In this document: piece after piece, positions 37,820 to 49,624 of the stretch
How positions within the stretch are numbered: position 1 is the first letter of the stretch
How the letters are laid out: every line of letters starts with the position of its first letter
Source of the DNA: Escherichia sp. ESNIH1
GTDB taxonomy: Bacteria > Pseudomonadota > Gammaproteobacteria > Enterobacterales > Enterobacteriaceae
Reading direction: 5' to 3'
Assembly (NCBI GenBank): GCA_002918705.1
Contig: PQKR01000012.1
Coordinates: 30,570 to 94,569, forward strand
Length of the DNA: 64,000 nt
Translations under genes and position numbers: made by a program
Notes under the pieces: model-generated
Database searches by the model: none
What the model saw: only the letters and a program-made list of their open reading frames with translations
Told to the model about the DNA's origin: nothing

Positions 37820-38656
37820 TTATGCACCCACCAAACGTTGGGGATGGGTATAGATCGTCGCCCTGCCGGGCTTGCAAAAGCCCACCAGCGTCAGGTTGCA
37901 GCGCTCGGCAACCTCGACCGCCAGCGTCGTTGCCGCCGATACCGCAAACAGAATTTCCACGCCACACATGGCCGACTTCTGTACCATCTCATAGCTTGCC
38001 CGGCTGGAGACCAGCGCCGCGCCCTGCTGCCAGTCTGCGCCTTCCCGGGCGCGATGGCCCAACAGCTTATCCAGCGCCACGTGTCTGCCAACGTCCTCGT
38101 GCCCGCCGATCAGTTCGCCATCGGACGCGATCCACGCTGCGGCATGGGTGCAGCCGGTGAGCTGGCCGACCGGCTGCACGCTGCTCAGCTGGCGCAGCGC
38201 CCGGTCCAGGTTTGTCAGATCAAACGTCTGGGTAAAAGGCAGCGGGGTGACCGGCTTGCCAATATCGTTAAGCTGCTCCACGCCACAGACGCCACAGCCG
38301 GTACGTCCCGCCAGCGCCCGACGGCGCTCTTTCAGTCCCATAAAGCGGCGGCTGGAGAGCTCAATCTGCACCTCCAGGCCATTACAGGAGGGCACAACGT
38401 CCATCCCGTAGATCTCTGTCGGGGCGTCGATAATGCCTTCTGAAAGAGAAAACCCAATGGCGAACTCGCTGAGATCCTTCGGCGAGGCCATCATCACCAC
38501 GTGTGAAATCCCGTTATAGACCAGCGCGACGGGCACCTCTTCCGCCAGGCTATCCGGCTGAGGATGCTGTAGATCATCACGTTTCCAGAGCATCGCCTGG
38601 CGACACCCCGTGATATCGGTCGACTTTTTAGGAGTAGAGAGCATTTTATTGTTCAC
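37820..38656 (-). CDS. fdhD: Formate dehydrogenase sulfurtransferase FdhD
   Basis: A 278-residue protein that carries sulfur from IscS to the molybdenum cofactor, an essential step for formate dehydrogenase activity. The sulfur-relay motif GCGVCG (cysteines near residues 121 and 124) is present, as are [15 protein letters not shown] and [12 protein letters not shown] (cofactor-binding). The start is GTG at 38656; an ATG four codons later is an alternative. It is divergent from the fdoG operon across 178 bp, as in E. coli. It has little N-terminal similarity to E. coli FdhD over the first 15 residues, normal for that end. Confidence 0.95.
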   Translation of the reverse strand: MNNKMLSTPKKSTDITGCRQAMLWKRDDLQHPQPDSLAEEVPVALVYNGISHVVMMASPKDLSEFAIGFSLSEGIIDAPTEIYGMDVVPSCNGLEVQIELSSRRFMGLKERRRALAGRTGCGVCGVEQLNDIGKPVTPLPFTQTFDLTNLDRALRQLSSVQPVGQLTGCTHAAAWIASDGELIGGHEDVGRHVALDKLLGHRAREGADWQQGAALVSSRASYEMVQKSAMCGVEILFAVSAATTLAVEVAERCNLTLVGFCKPGRATIYTHPQRLVGA

Positions 38657-38834
38657 TTTTTGTTAACTGAATGGGAACAGGCCTGGCGACATTGTGGTAT
38701 TCTGGCGGCAATTCCTCCAGAGCGAGGAGGACCATCCTATTCTGAACCTTTACGGCCATGCCCGCAAAGCGTTAAGACTCGAGATCACCATTCGAGACAA
38801 TGTCGATAAAATAAAAAAAGTAAGGAGCGACCCC

Positions 38835-41800
38835 ATGCAGGTCAGCAGAAGACAGTTCTTTAAGATCTGTGCTGGCGGTATGGCAGGTACAACGGCAGCC
38901 GCACTGGGCTTTGCACCCAGCGTCGCGCTGGCGGAAACACGGCAGTATAAGCTGCTGCGCACCCGCGAAACACGTAACACCTGTACGTACTGCTCCGTTG
39001 GCTGCGGGCTATTAATGTATAGCCTTGGCGACGGTGCAAAAAATGCCAAATCATCCATCTTCCATATTGAAGGGGATCCGGATCACCCGGTGAACCGCGG
39101 TGCGCTGTGTCCAAAAGGGGCCGGTCTGGTGGACTTTATCCACTCCGAAAGCCGTCTGAAATATCCGGAATACCGCGCGCCAGGTTCTGATAAGTGGCAG
39201 CGTATCAGTTGGGATGAGGCGTTCGATCGCATCGCCAAACTGATGAAAGAGGACCGCGACGCAAACTATATCGCGCAGAATGAGCAGGGCGTGACCGTTA
39301 ACCGCTGGCTCTCTACCGGTATGCTGTGCGCCTCCGCGGCCAGCAATGAAACCGGCTATTTATCCCAGAAATTTACCCGCGCACTCGGCATGTTAGCCGT
39401 CGACAACCAGGCGCGTGTCTGACACGGACCAACGGTAGCAAGTCTTGCTCCAACATTTGGTCGCGGTGCGATGACCAACCACTGGGTCGACATGAAGAAC
39501 GCCAACCTCATCGTGGTGATGGGTGGGAATGCGGCAGAAGCGCATCCGGTGGGTTTCCGCTGGGCGATGGAAGCCAAAATTCACAATGGCGCGAAGCTGA
39601 TTGTCGTCGATCCGCGCTTTACGCGAACCGCCTCGGTCGCGGATTTCTATGCGCCTATTCGCTCCGGTACTGACATCGCTTTCCTGTCAGGCGTCATGCT
39701 GTACCTGTTGAACAACGAAAAATATAACCGTGAATATACCGAAGCCTATACCAACGCCAGCCTGATCGTGCGGGAAGATTTCGGCTTTGATGACGGTCTG
39801 TTTACCGGCTATGACCCGGATAAGCGCAAATATGACAAAGCCAGCTGGAACTATGAGCTGGATGAAAACGGCTTTGCAAAACGTGACATGACGTTGACGC
39901 ATCCTCGCTGCGTATGGAACCTGCTGAAAAAGCATCTGGCTCGCTATACGCCTGAGGTTGTAGAAAACATCTGCGGTACGCCAAAAGCCGACTTCCTGAA
40001 GGTCTGCGAGTACATCGCCGAAACCAGCGCCCATGATAAGACCGCGTCGTTCCTCTACGCGCTCGGCTGGACGCAGCACTCGGTAGGCGCGCAGAACATT
40101 CGTACAATGGCGATGATCCAGCTGCTGCTCGGTAATATGGGGATGGCAGGCGGCGGCGTTAACGCCCTGCGCGGCCACTCCAACATTCAGGGTCTGACCG
40201 ATCTGGGCCTGCTGACGCAGAGCCTGCCGGGCTACATGACGCTGCCGAACGATAAGCAGAACGATCTGGAGACCTATCTTGCCGGCAATACCACCAAGCC
40301 GCTGCTGGAAGGCCAGGTTAACTACTGGGGCAACTACCCGAAATTCTTCGTCTCGATGATGAAAGCCTTCTACGGCGATAAGGCAACGGCAGAGAACAGC
40401 TGGGGCTTTGACTGGCTGCCGAAGTGGGATAAAGGCTACGACGTCCTGCAGTATTTCGACATGATGGCGAAAAACGAGGTGACGGGCTACATCTGCCAGG
40501 GCTTTAACCCGGTGGCATCGTTCCCGAACAAAAACAAGGTTGTCTCGTCGCTGTCGAAGCTGAAGTTCCTGGTCACCATCGATCCGCTCAATACCGAGAC
40601 CTCGACCTTCTGGCAGAACCACGGCGAGCAGAACGACGTTGATTCCTCGAAAATCCAGACCGAAGTGTTCCGTCTGCCCTCAACCTGCTTCGCGGAAGAG
40701 GACGGCTCCATCGTCAACTCTGGCCGCTGGCTGCAGTGGCACTGGAAGGGTCAGGACGCCCCGGGCGAAGCGCTGAACGACGGTGAGATCCTGGCGGGTA
40801 TCTTCCTGCGCCTGCGTAAGATGTATGCGGCAGAGGGCGGAGCGAACCCGGAACAGGTTCTGAACATGTCCTGGAACTACACCACGCCAGAGAACCCTTC
40901 CCCGCAGGAAGTGGCGATGGAGAGCAACGGCAAAGCGCTGGAAGATATCATCGACCCGGTAAGCGGCAAGGTGCTGGCGAAGAAGGGCGATCAGCTCTCC
41001 TCCTTTGCTCATCTGCGTGACGACGGTACCACCTCGAGCGGCTGCTGGATCTTTGCCGGTAGCTGGACGCCGGACGGTAACCAGATGGCGCGCCGTGACA
41101 ACGCCGATCCGTCAGGGCTGGGGAATACCCTCGGCTGGGCATGGTCGTGGCCGTTGAACCGCCGCATTCTCTATAACCGCGCCTCGGCAGATCCGCAGGG
41201 TAAACCGTGGGATCCGAAACGTCAGCTGCTCTCCTATGCCAATGGTAAATGGGTGGGCGCGGATATTCCGGACTACAACACCGCGCCTCCGGGCAGCAAC
41301 GTTGGGCCGTTTATCATGCTGCAGGAGGGCGTCGGACGTCTGTTCGCCATCGATAAGATGGCGGAAGGGCCGTTCCCGGAGCACTACGAGCCGTTTGAGA
41401 CGCCGCTGGGTACCAACCCGCTGCATCCGAAAGTGATCTCTAACCCGGCCGCCCGCGTGTTCAAAGACGATATGGACGCGATGGGTAAAGCGGATAAGTT
41501 CCCGTACGTAGGGACCACTTACCGCCTGACCGAGCACTTCCACTACTGGACCAAGCACGCGCTGTTGAACTCGATTGCGCAGCCGGAGCAGTTTGTGGAG
41601 ATTGGCGAGAAGCTGGCGGGCAAGCTGGGCATCGTCCAGGGCGATACGGTGAAAGTCTCCTCCAACCGCGGCTATATCAAGGCCAAAGCGGTGGTGACCA
41701 AGCGTATTCGCACCCTGAACGTGCACGGCCAGGAAGTCGATACCATCGGGATACCTATCCACTGGGGTTATGAAGGCGTGGCGAAGAAGGGCTTTATTGC

Positions 41801-41885
41801 CAATACGCTGACGCCGGTTGTTGGTGATGCGAACACGCAGACGCCGGAGTTTAAGGCGTTCCTCGTGAACGTGGAAAAGGTGTAA
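38835..41885 (+). CDS. fdoG: Formate dehydrogenase-O major subunit (selenoprotein) FdoG
   Basis: The catalytic subunit of the respiratory formate dehydrogenase used under aerobic and nitrate conditions. The coding frame is continuous through an in-frame TGA at 39420-39422 that encodes selenocysteine 196, giving 1,016 residues. The twin-arginine signal SRRQFFK is at residues 4-10, so the enzyme is exported folded to the periplasm. A [4Fe-4S] site lies in CTYCSVGCG (near 53-61) with a fourth Cys in ALCPKG. Downstream are bis-MGD-binding segments. The ATG at 38835 follows AAGGAGCG. fdhD and fdhE on either side identify it as the Fdo and not the Fdn isoenzyme. A conventional gene caller would split it at the TGA. 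Confidence 0.96.
39420..39462 (+). promoter_or_regulatory. Selenocysteine codon with bacterial SECIS hairpin
   Basis: Directly after the TGA, GACCAA (39427-39432) pairs with TTGGTC (39457-39462), and an inner stem AGCAA (39437-39441) pairs with TTGCT (39445-39449) around a GTC loop. This is the expected position and form of the element bound by SelB in E. coli fdoG and fdnG. Confidence 0.88.
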
Positions 41886-41897
41886 CGGAGACGACCT

Positions 41898-42803
41898 ATG
41901 GCTTATCAATCGCAAGACATTATTCGTCGTTCCGCGACTAACAGCTTTACCCCCGCGCCTCAGGCGCGGGATCACCAGCTCGAAGTAGCGAAGCTTATCG
42001 ACGTGACCACCTGCATCGGCTGTAAAGCCTGTCAGGTGGCCTGCTCAGAGTGGAACGACCTCCGTGACGAAGTGGGTCATAACGTCGGGGTCTATGATAA
42101 CCCGGCGGATCTGACAGCCAAATCCTGGACGGTGATGCGCTTCTCGGAAGTCGAGCAGAACGACAAACTGGAGTGGCTGATCCGTAAGGATGGCTGCATG
42201 CACTGTGCCGATCCTGGCTGTCTGAAGGCCTGCCCGTCTGAAGGGGCGATCATTCAGTACGCTAACGGCATCGTCGACTTCCAGTCTGAGCAGTGCATCG
42301 GCTGCGGCTACTGCATCGCGGGCTGTCCGTTCGACGTACCGCGCCTGAACCCGGAAGATAACCGCGTCTACAAATGCACCCTGTGCGTGGATCGCGTGAC
42401 CGTCGGCCAGGAGCCAGCCTGCGTGAAGACCTGTCCAACCGGCGCTATCCACTTTGGTTCCAAAGAGGATATGAAAGCGCTGGCGGGCGATCGCGTCGCG
42501 GAGCTGAAAACCCGTGGTTACGATAACGCAGGCCTGTACGATCCGGCAGGCGTTGGCGGTACGCACGTGATGTACGTGCTGCACCACGCCGACAAGCCGA
42601 ATCTCTATCACGGCCTGCCGGAAAACCCGGAAATCAGCGCCACCGTGAAGTTCTGGAAAGGTATCTGGAAACCGCTCGCCGCCGTCGGCTTTGCGGCGAC
42701 CTTTGCCGCCAGCGTCTTCCACTACGTGGGCGTCGGTCCAAACCGCGCTGACGATGATGAAGACAACCTTCACGACAAAAAAGATGATGAGGTGCGCAAA
42801 TGA
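41898..42803 (+). CDS. fdoH: Formate dehydrogenase-O iron-sulfur subunit FdoH
   Basis: A 301-residue electron-transfer subunit with four ferredoxin-type [4Fe-4S] clusters. Clusters of Cys occur in [11 protein letters not shown] (near residues 39-49), [14 protein letters not shown] (97-110), [12 protein letters not shown] (131-142) and CTLCVDR with CVKTCP (157-180). A C-terminal transmembrane helix (about 256-276) anchors it in the inner membrane facing the periplasm. It passes electrons from FdoG to the FdoI cytochrome. The last codons overlap the fdoI start (ATGA). The length is close to the 300 residues of E. coli. Confidence 0.97.
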   Translation: MAYQSQDIIRRSATNSFTPAPQARDHQLEVAKLIDVTTCIGCKACQVACSEWNDLRDEVGHNVGVYDNPADLTAKSWTVMRFSEVEQNDKLEWLIRKDGCMHCADPGCLKACPSEGAIIQYANGIVDFQSEQCIGCGYCIAGCPFDVPRLNPEDNRVYKCTLCVDRVTVGQEPACVKTCPTGAIHFGSKEDMKALAGDRVAELKTRGYDNAGLYDPAGVGGTHVMYVLHHADKPNLYHGLPENPEISATVKFWKGIWKPLAAVGFAATFAASVFHYVGVGPNRADDDEDNLHDKKDDEVRK

Positions 42804-43435
42804 GAAAACGTGACACCATCGTGCGCTACACCGCGCCGGAACGCATCAACCACTGGGTCACTGCCTTCTGCTTCGTGCTGGCGTCGGTGAGCGGGCTGGG
42901 GTTTTTCTTCCCCTCCTTTAACTGGTTGATGAATATCCTCGGCACGCCGCAGCTGGCGCGGATCCTCCACCCCTTCGTTGGGATGGTGATGTTTGCCTCG
43001 TTTATCATCATGTTTTTCCGCTACTGGCACCACAACCTGATCAACCGGGACGATATCTTCTGGGCGAAAAACATCCAGAAAATCATCGTCAACGAAGAGG
43101 TCGGTGACACCGGGCGCTATAACTTTGGTCAGAAGTGTGTCTTCTGGGCAGCGATTATTCTGCTGGTGCTGCTGCTGGTCAGCGGAATTATCATGTGGCG
43201 TCCGTGGCTCGCGCCTTACTTCTCCATCCCAACCATCCGCCTGGCAATCATGCTGCATTCATTTGCCGCAGTCGGGCTAATTGTGGTTATTATGGTGCAT
43301 ATCTACGCCGCCCTCTGGGTAAAAGGCACGATTACCGCCATGGTAGAAGGATGGGTAACGAAAACCTGGGCGGAGCGACATCACCCGCGCTGGTATCGTG
43401 AAGTCCGGAGCAAATCGGAAAAAGAGGCTGAATGA
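42800..43435 (+). CDS. fdoI: Formate dehydrogenase-O cytochrome b556 subunit FdoI
   Basis: A 211-residue inner-membrane cytochrome b with four membrane helices. Haem-ligating histidines are expected in INHWVTAF (near residue 17-18), ARILHPFVG (near 57) and MLHSFAAVG plus VHIYAALW (near 153 and 167). It delivers electrons to the quinone pool. It overlaps fdoH by four bases and fdhE by four bases (ATGA), so the four genes are coupled. Confidence 0.97.
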   Translation: MRKRDTIVRYTAPERINHWVTAFCFVLASVSGLGFFFPSFNWLMNILGTPQLARILHPFVGMVMFASFIIMFFRYWHHNLINRDDIFWAKNIQKIIVNEEVGDTGRYNFGQKCVFWAAIILLVLLLVSGIIMWRPWLAPYFSIPTIRLAIMLHSFAAVGLIVVIMVHIYAALWVKGTITAMVEGWVTKTWAERHHPRWYREVRSKSEKEAE

Positions 43436-44361
43436 GTATTCGCATAATCCCGCAAGATGCGTTGGAGAAAGGCGAGAAACGTGCGGCGGAAGCCATTCCG
43501 CCGTTACTGTTTCCCAGGCTGAAAAATCTCTACAACCGTCGGGCAGAACGCCTGCGCACGCTTGCTGAGAGCAACCCGCTGGGTGACTATCTGCGCTTCG
43601 CCGCGCTGGTGGCCCATGCCCAGGAGGTGGTGCTGTACGATCATCCATTAACGATGGATTTGACCGCACGCATCAAAGAGGCTGCCGAACAGGGCAAGCC
43701 GCCGCTGGATATTCACGTCCTGCCACGCGACACCCACTGGCATAAGCTGCTGCACTCTCTGATTGCCGAGCTGAAACCAGAGATGAGCGGCCAGGCGCTG
43801 GCGGTGATTGAGAATCTGGAGAAAGCCTCGACGCAGGAGCTGGAAGAGATGGCGAGCGCCCTGTTCGCCAGCAACTTCGCGGCGGTGAGCAGCGATAAAT
43901 CGCCGTTCATCTGGGCGGCACTGTCGCTCTACTGGGCGCAGATGGCCAGCCTGATCCCGGGTAAGGCCCGCGCCGAGTACGGTGAGCAGCGTCAGTTCTG
44001 TCCGGTCTGCGGCTCAATGCCGGTCTCCAGCATCGTGCAGATTGGTACCTCTCAGGGGCTGCGCTATCTGCACTGCAACCTGTGTGAAACCGAGTGGCAC
44101 GTGGTGCGCGTGAAGTGCAGCAACTGCGAGCAAACCCGCGATCTGCACTACTGGTCGCTGGACAACGAACAGGCTTCGGTCAAAGCAGAGAGCTGCGGTG
44201 ACTGCGGTACCTACCTGAAGATTTTGTATCAGGAAAAAGACCCGAACGTGGAGCCGGTGGCCGATGACCTGGCGTCGCTGGTGCTGGATGCCCGCATGGA
44301 GCAGGAGGGCTTCGCCCGCAGCTCTATCAACCCGTTCCTGTTCCCGGGTGAAGGGGAGTAA
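43432..44361 (+). CDS. fdhE: Formate dehydrogenase accessory protein FdhE
   Basis: A 309-residue cytoplasmic maturation factor required for activity of the Fdo and Fdn enzymes; it interacts with the catalytic subunits. Four paired Cys motifs form two rubredoxin-like iron sites: CPVCG (near residue 185), CNLCE (near 222), CSNCE (near 234) and CGDCG (near 260). It starts inside the fdoI stop codon. Two REP-like palindromes follow the gene. Confidence 0.95.
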   Translation: MSIRIIPQDALEKGEKRAAEAIPPLLFPRLKNLYNRRAERLRTLAESNPLGDYLRFAALVAHAQEVVLYDHPLTMDLTARIKEAAEQGKPPLDIHVLPRDTHWHKLLHSLIAELKPEMSGQALAVIENLEKASTQELEEMASALFASNFAAVSSDKSPFIWAALSLYWAQMASLIPGKARAEYGEQRQFCPVCGSMPVSSIVQIGTSQGLRYLHCNLCETEWHVVRVKCSNCEQTRDLHYWSLDNEQASVKAESCGDCGTYLKILYQEKDPNVEPVADDLASLVLDARMEQEGFARSSINPFLFPGEGE

Positions 44362-44392
44362 TTCCCTTCGCAGGCAAATCTTGTAGGTTTAG

Positions 44393-44466
44393 TAGGCCCG
44401 GTAAGCGTTAGCGCCACCGGGCTTTTTTGATAACGCCGGGCGGCGGCTTCGCCTTGCCCAGCCTAC
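44393..44466. repeat. Pair of REP-like palindromes
   Basis: TAGGCCCGGTAAGC...GCCACCGGGC with a six-base T-run (44393-44428), then a second, more diverged unit (44434-44466), lie between convergent fdhE and fabY. The first may double as the fdo operon terminator. Confidence 0.82.
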
Positions 44467-44486
44467 AGTTGACCTTCCCCTTCCCG

Positions 44487-45476
44487 CTACTCCTCCTCGT
44501 TGCCGCCCTCTTCGTATGAACCGAAGGGTTTCGCTGGCAGCACGATAAAGATACCTTCAAAGATAGCCCCGGCGACGTCGTTGCCGAACAGCTCAACCTG
44601 CAGCTGGACGCGGGCTTTGCGGCCGCGCGCCAGGCGGTCAAGATCGCCGCTGAGGGAGCCCAGGTCGGCAATCGCGCTGGGCCGGCCGGTGATGGGATGG
44701 CTATAGCGGATATGGGCGTCAGCGAGAATAATGGTGCCGCCGAGGTGGCGCTCCCGCAGCATCAGCCAGATCAGCCCCCAGCCGGTGAGCGTGGCAAGCG
44801 AGAAGAGGCTGCCGGCAAACAGCGTATGGTGCGGATTCTGGTTGCCTGTCTCCGGCATGGTGGTGATAAATTTCTGCCCGGTATACTGCTGGATACGCAC
44901 GCCCATCTTTTCACTGAGCGGAATATGCTGATACCAGGCCTGCTGTAGCTGCCCGCACCAGTCGCCGCGATGGAGAATATCGTCCAGCGTGGCGATAGGC
45001 TTCATCATTAGAAAGTGGCGCAGCGGCGTGGTTTGCGGCGCGGTGATCTCGCCCTCGTTGACAAACCCAAGCTTGGCAAAAAACTCTACGGCATCCTCAC
45101 GAGCGCTACAGGTGACCCGCTTAACCCCCTCCTGACGCGCGACCGACTCCAGGGTCATCGCCATCAGCGTACCCAGCCCTTTATCCTGCACCTCGGGGTG
45201 CACGGCCATAAAGCGAATCGAGCCTTCGTTATCAGCGTTGATATAGAGCCGCCCGACGGCAACCAGCTGGCCCTCTTCATCCAGTACCATCTGATGATGC
45301 GCCATCGCATCCCAGGCATCGCGCTCGGAGCCGCGCGGCTGATGGAGGGGCTTACGCAGCATTTCCCAACGAAACGCGTAGTAGCGCTCTAACTCTGCTT
45401 CGGTTTGCGGTACGCGAAGATGATACATAGCAGCACTCTCTCTTGTGACCTGGGGCCAGGCTAGCTGCTGGCTCAT
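44487..45476 (-). CDS. fabY: FabY/YiiD (GNAT plus thioesterase-like domain, malonyl-ACP decarboxylase type)
   Basis: A 329-residue two-domain protein. The N-terminal GNAT acetyltransferase fold (about 15-155, with [15 protein letters not shown]) is followed by a hot-dog thioesterase-like domain (about 180-320). It is nearly collinear with E. coli YiiD, which has been reported to act as a malonyl-ACP decarboxylase supporting fatty-acid initiation; I rely on memory for that role. The start overlaps the dtd stop (ATGA). The acidic tail EEGGNEEE matches the E. coli protein. Confidence 0.92.
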   Translation of the reverse strand: MSQQLAWPQVTRESAAMYHLRVPQTEAELERYYAFRWEMLRKPLHQPRGSERDAWDAMAHHQMVLDEEGQLVAVGRLYINADNEGSIRFMAVHPEVQDKGLGTLMAMTLESVARQEGVKRVTCSAREDAVEFFAKLGFVNEGEITAPQTTPLRHFLMMKPIATLDDILHRGDWCGQLQQAWYQHIPLSEKMGVRIQQYTGQKFITTMPETGNQNPHHTLFAGSLFSLATLTGWGLIWLMLRERHLGGTIILADAHIRYSHPITGRPSAIADLGSLSGDLDRLARGRKARVQLQVELFGNDVAGAIFEGIFIVLPAKPFGSYEEGGNEEE

Positions 45477-45910
45477 ACTTGCAGCCAGAAGGTAACCGGA
45501 CCGTCGTTGACTAGCGAAACCTGCATATCGGCAGCGAACTGCCCGGTTTGCGTAACGATCTCCTGCTGGCGGCAGCGCTCGACAAAATAGTCATACAGCG
45601 CTTCGGCGCGATCCGGCGCAGCACCCCGAGAGAAACTCGGACGCATGCCGCGCTCGGTATCCGCCGCCAGCGTAAACTGCGATACCACCAGCACGCTGCC
45701 GCCGGCCTGCTGAACGTTGAGGTTCATCTTGCCGTCAGCATCGCTGAAGATACGGTAGCCTAATACCCGTTCGCAAAGACGATTCGCTTTTTGCTCATCG
45801 TCCTCTTTTTCGACACCTAACAGCACCAAAAGTCCTGGGCCAATTTCACCCGTCACGTTACCTTCCACGGTTACGCTGGCACGGGAAACACGCTGAATTA
45901 ATGCAATCAT
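45473..45910 (-). CDS. dtd: D-aminoacyl-tRNA deacylase Dtd
   Basis: A 145-residue homodimeric enzyme that removes D-amino acids (notably D-Tyr) from tRNA. The chirality-checking motifs SQFTLAADT (near residues 77-85) and the cross-subunit GPVTFWLQV at the C-terminus (137-145) are intact. It overlaps both yihY and fabY by four bases, forming a compact leftward unit that begins with yihX. Confidence 0.97.
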   Translation of the reverse strand: MIALIQRVSRASVTVEGNVTGEIGPGLLVLLGVEKEDDEQKANRLCERVLGYRIFSDADGKMNLNVQQAGGSVLVVSQFTLAADTERGMRPSFSRGAAPDRAEALYDYFVERCRQQEIVTQTGQFAADMQVSLVNDGPVTFWLQV

Positions 45911-46779
45911 GGTTGGTCTAATGTCTCTTGCTCTGCGGCTAATTTGAGTTTGCGGTACTCTCCGAGAGTGACAGTTATTTCAGCGCCAAGCAAGACGATA
46001 CACCAGGTCCAGTAGACCCAGACAAAGAGGATCGGCACCACCGCCAGCACGCCGTAGATGAGCTGGTAGGAGGGAAACATGGTGATATAGAGCGCGAACG
46101 CCTTTTTTCCCAGCTCAAAAAGCAGCGCCGCCACCAGTGCGCCGACGACGGCATCACGGTTGGGGACGCGTGTCGTCGGCACGATGCTATAGAGCAACCA
46201 GAACGAGAGCCACGAGAGGATCAGCGGAAAGACACGCAGGATATGATCGATCACGCTATTCAAATCGGTCGCCCAGCGCAGCGAGAGCAGATAGGAGCTA
46301 ATGGCCAGGCTTGCCCCCGCCAGCAGCGGCCCCAGAGTAAGGATCATCCAGTAGACCGCAAACGAGTAGACCTTTGGCCGCGCCCGCTTGCTGCGCCAGA
46401 TGGTATTCAGCGCGCTATCAATGGCATACATCAGCAGTAGCGCTGTGACGATCAGGCCGCACGCCCCTACTGCCGTCATTTTGCTGGAGTTGGCAACAAA
46501 CTGCTCAATGTAGCGCTGGATAATATCGCCGGTCGACGGCAGGAAATTGGCAAAAACAAAGTGCCGCAGCTGCATACTGACGTCGTTAAACATCGGAAAG
46601 GCAGCAAAAAGCGCAAAGATCACCGCCACCAGCGGCACTAATGAGAGCAGCGAGACGTAGGCGAGATTCCCCGCCAGCGTCGTCATATTATCTTCGTCGA
46701 TGCGCTGCCAAAGCAGCCGGAGCCACGCCCGCAGCGGGCGGGTATGGTGGCTGGCTTTATGATGAACGGTTTTTAACAT
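45907..46779 (-). CDS. yihY: YihY/BrkB-family inner-membrane protein
   Basis: A 290-residue polytopic protein (about six membrane helices) of the YihY/virulence factor BrkB family. Recognisable segments are [20 protein letters not shown] near residues 28-47 and [15 protein letters not shown] near 252-266. It was once mislabelled RNase BN; that activity belongs to another gene. Its true role is unknown. It overlaps yihX by seven bases and dtd by four. Confidence 0.93.
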   Translation of the reverse strand: MLKTVHHKASHHTRPLRAWLRLLWQRIDEDNMTTLAGNLAYVSLLSLVPLVAVIFALFAAFPMFNDVSMQLRHFVFANFLPSTGDIIQRYIEQFVANSSKMTAVGACGLIVTALLLMYAIDSALNTIWRSKRARPKVYSFAVYWMILTLGPLLAGASLAISSYLLSLRWATDLNSVIDHILRVFPLILSWLSFWLLYSIVPTTRVPNRDAVVGALVAALLFELGKKAFALYITMFPSYQLIYGVLAVVPILFVWVYWTWCIVLLGAEITVTLGEYRKLKLAAEQETLDQP

Positions 46780-47372
46780 AACTGCTTCGCAAAATAGGTC
46801 GGTACGGTAGCTTTATCGGTAACAAGGATAGAGGTAATCCCCAGCTGGTTCGCCCCCTCAATATTATCGGCGTTATCGTCAAAAAAGACCGCATCCTCGG
46901 CCGAGAAACCCTCTTCCTGTAACAGCGCCTGGTAGATACGCGCCTCGGGCTTACGCATTCCCATCTCCTGCGAGAGGTAGATCTTATCTGCTGCGGCGCG
47001 AATCTCCGGGTATTGTTCCGGCCAGAAGGTGGTATGCAGGCGGTTGGTATTGGAGAGCACCACTACGCGATGTCCCTGCGTACGCAGCTTGTGCATGATA
47101 GCGATCACCTCCGGGCGCAGGCCGACAAATACCGCCTGCCAGCCGTGAGAGAACTGCTCATAGCTCAGCGGCAGTGACATCTCCTGACACAGCGCTTCCG
47201 CAAAATCTTCGTCCGACAGTTCGCCCCGCTCGTGGCGATGAAACGCCTCGCCCATCGTAAAGCTCTGCTTTAGCGTTGCCAGCGGAACCCGGCTGAGATC
47301 GCTCCATGCGCCCAGCACGCGATTAAAGTCGATATCAACAATCACGTTACCTAAATCAAAGATATAGAGCAT
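46773..47372 (-). CDS. yihX: HAD-family alpha-D-glucose-1-phosphate phosphatase YihX
   Basis: A 199-residue HAD phosphatase. The nucleophile region is [14 protein letters not shown] (residues 4-17), motif II is VVLSNTNRL near 104-112, the Lys region is MRKPEARIY near 138-146, and motif IV is FFDDNADN near 163-170. E. coli YihX releases glucose from glucose-1-phosphate. It is the first gene of the yihX-yihY-dtd-fabY unit. bipA lies upstream of it here, whereas in E. coli the ompL-yih sulfoquinovose genes intervene. Confidence 0.94.
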   Translation of the reverse strand: MLYIFDLGNVIVDIDFNRVLGAWSDLSRVPLATLKQSFTMGEAFHRHERGELSDEDFAEALCQEMSLPLSYEQFSHGWQAVFVGLRPEVIAIMHKLRTQGHRVVVLSNTNRLHTTFWPEQYPEIRAAADKIYLSQEMGMRKPEARIYQALLQEEGFSAEDAVFFDDNADNIEGANQLGITSILVTDKATVPTYFAKQLC

Positions 47373-47477
47373 TTTTCTCTCCTTGCTTGCCGTGGAGAGT
47401 TAACTGTAGCGGGAAATCCAGATGGTGAATAGCTACCCTGCCACAGATTCAGGCTGGAGGGGTGTAGCGAAAAGCAT

Positions 47478-47508
47478 AAAAAAAGCCGCTGAATATCAGC
47501 GGCTTTTA
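47478..47508. terminator. Terminator after bipA
   Basis: GCCGCTGA/TCAGCGGC (47485-47492 and 47496-47503) has a 3-base loop. An A7 tract gives U7 on the leftward transcript, a strong end for bipA. Confidence 0.88.
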
Positions 47509-47527
47509 TCATCATGCGAAAACCAGA

Positions 47528-49351
47528 TTACGCGTCGCGAGGACCGCGCATCGCACGTTTACGGTCGTTCTCGGTCAGGTGACGTTTACGGATACGGACA
47601 GAGGTCGGGGTGACTTCTACCAGTTCGTCGTCATCGATGAACTCAAGCGCCTGCTCCAGAGACATTTTGATCGGTGGAACCAGAACCGTTGCTTCGTCAG
47701 TACCCGACGCACGCATGTTGGTCAGTTTCTTACCGGTCAGGCAGTTTACGGTCAGGTCGTTAGAACGGCTGTGAATACCGATGATCTGGCCTTCATACAC
47801 TTCAGCACCGTGACCCAGGAAGAGCTTACCGCGATCCTGCAGGCTGAACAGCGCGAATGCGACTGCTTTACCCTGGCCGTTGGAGATCAGCACGCCGTTG
47901 TTACGCTGGCCGATTTCGCCCGGACGCACGTCGTCGTAGTGGCTGAAGGTGGAGTACAGCAGACCGGTACCGGAGGTCATGGTCATGAACTCGGTACGGA
48001 AGCCGATCAGGCCACGTGCCGGGATCAGGTAGTCCAGACGAATACGGCCTTTACCGTCAGGGATCATGTCTTTGACATCGCCCTTACGCTCGCCCATCGC
48101 CTGCATAACCGCGCCCTGATGCTGCTCTTCGATATCCAGCGTCACGTTCTCGAACGGCTCTTGCATACGGCCATCGATCATACGGTTGATAACTTTCGGA
48201 CGGGACACAGCCAGTTCGAAGCCTTCACGACGCATGTTTTCGATCAGTACAGAGAGGTGTAGCTCGCCACGGCCGGATACGCGGAATGCGTCCGCATCTT
48301 CAGTCTCTTCTACACGCAGCGCCACGTTGTGCACCAGCTCTTTGTTCAGACGGTCAAGGATCTGACGCGAAGTCACAAACTTACCTTCTTTACCGCAGAA
48401 CGGTGAGGTGTTGACGTTGAAGAACATGGTTACGGTCGGCTCATCAACAGAGAGTGCCGGCAGCGCTTCGACGTTTTGCGGATCGCAAAGGGTGTCGGAG
48501 ATGTTCAGCTCGCCCAGACCGGTGATCGCGATGATATCGCCTGCTTCAGCTTCGGTGGACTCAATACGCTCCAGACCGAGGTGGGTCAGTACTTTACCCA
48601 CTTTACCGTTGCGCGTTTTACCTTCGCTGTCGATCAGGGTGATCTGCTGGTTCGGCTTCACCTTACCGCGCTTGATGCGGCCGATGCCGATAACGCCAAC
48701 GTAGTTGTTGTAGTCCAGCTGGGAGATCTGCATCTGGAACGGACCGTCAAGGTCAACGTTCGGCGCCGGGACGTGGTCAACGATCGCCTGATACAGCGGG
48801 GTCATATCTTCCGCCATGTCAGTGTGGTCGTTACCCGCGATACCCTGCAGGGCCGATGCGTAGATAATCGGGAAGTCCAGCTGCTCGTCGGTGGCGTCGA
48901 GGTTAACGAACAGATCGAAGACCTGATCGACAACCCAGTCAGGACGCGCGCCCGGACGGTCAACCTTGTTGATAACGACAATTGGCTTCAGGCCATGCGC
49001 AAACGCTTTTTTCGTTACAAAGCGGGTCTGCGGCATCGGGCCGTCCATAGCATCGACCACCAGCAGTACGGAGTCTACCATGGACATGACACGTTCAACT
49101 TCACCACCGAAGTCGGCGTGACCCGGGGTATCAACGATGTTGATACGGTAGTCATTCCATTTAATAGCGGTGTTTTTCGCGAGGATGGTAATCCCACGCT
49201 CTTTCTCCAAATCGTTGGAGTCCATCACGCGTTCGGTCGTCTCAGCACGTTCGCTGAAGGTACCGGATTGCTGCAGCAGCTTGTCAACCAGGGTCGTTTT
49301 ACCGTGGTCAACGTGCGCAATGATGGCGATGTTACGCAAATTTTCGATCAC
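47528..49351 (-). CDS. bipA: Ribosome-associated GTPase BipA/TypA
   Basis: A 607-residue translational GTPase that binds 70S ribosomes, needed for low-temperature growth and 50S assembly. G1 is AHVDHGKTT (residues 12-20), G2 RGITI, G3 DTPGHADF (near 74-81), and G4 NKVD (near 128-131), followed by EF-G-like domains and the BipA-specific C-terminal domain with [13 protein letters not shown]. The start is GTG at 49351. It is divergent from glnA across 372 bp, which mostly serve glnA. Confidence 0.97.
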   Translation of the reverse strand: MIENLRNIAIIAHVDHGKTTLVDKLLQQSGTFSERAETTERVMDSNDLEKERGITILAKNTAIKWNDYRINIVDTPGHADFGGEVERVMSMVDSVLLVVDAMDGPMPQTRFVTKKAFAHGLKPIVVINKVDRPGARPDWVVDQVFDLFVNLDATDEQLDFPIIYASALQGIAGNDHTDMAEDMTPLYQAIVDHVPAPNVDLDGPFQMQISQLDYNNYVGVIGIGRIKRGKVKPNQQITLIDSEGKTRNGKVGKVLTHLGLERIESTEAEAGDIIAITGLGELNISDTLCDPQNVEALPALSVDEPTVTMFFNVNTSPFCGKEGKFVTSRQILDRLNKELVHNVALRVEETEDADAFRVSGRGELHLSVLIENMRREGFELAVSRPKVINRMIDGRMQEPFENVTLDIEEQHQGAVMQAMGERKGDVKDMIPDGKGRIRLDYLIPARGLIGFRTEFMTMTSGTGLLYSTFSHYDDVRPGEIGQRNNGVLISNGQGKAVAFALFSLQDRGKLFLGHGAEVYEGQIIGIHSRSNDLTVNCLTGKKLTNMRASGTDEATVLVPPIKMSLEQALEFIDDDELVEVTPTSVRIRKRHLTENDRKRAMRGPRDA

Positions 49352-49502
49352 AACTTTGCCTCAGGCATTAGAAATAGCGCGTTATTGTACACGTATTAAT
49401 CGCAGTACAGAACAGGATCACAAAGAACCTTTACAAACAATATAGAAAGTAGGGCTTTGTGATCGGTTTCACGGAGCGGTAGAGAGCCGCCTTAATGTAA
49501 AT

Positions 49503-49551
49503 TGCACCAATATAGTGCACTACAATCGCGCAGATGCACTATATTGATGCA
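49503..49551. promoter_or_regulatory. Tandem high-similarity NtrC sites upstream of glnA
   Basis: Two 17-bp dyads, TGCACCAATATAGTGCA (49503-49519) and TGCACTATATTGATGCA (49535-49551), closely match the NtrC consensus TGCACC-N5-GGTGCA. Their 32-bp centre spacing puts them on the same helical face, as in the E. coli glnA enhancer. A weaker dyad TGCACTATGACGTGCA is at 49578-49593. Confidence 0.88.
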
Positions 49552-49624
49552 AGATATCCATTATGGTGCAGCCCTTTTGCACTATGACGTGCATGATAGC
49601 GCCTTTTGGGGGTGTTTTAAAAGT

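Noticed and set aside
39420..39422. Frameshift or nonsense mutation in fdoG
   Set aside because: The TGA is at the known selenocysteine position 196, is followed by a SECIS hairpin, and homology continues in the same frame.
49352..49502. A small gene (for example yshB) in the bipA-glnA gap
   Set aside because: I looked for short frames on both strands and saw none with a start, ribosome site and recognisable sequence.
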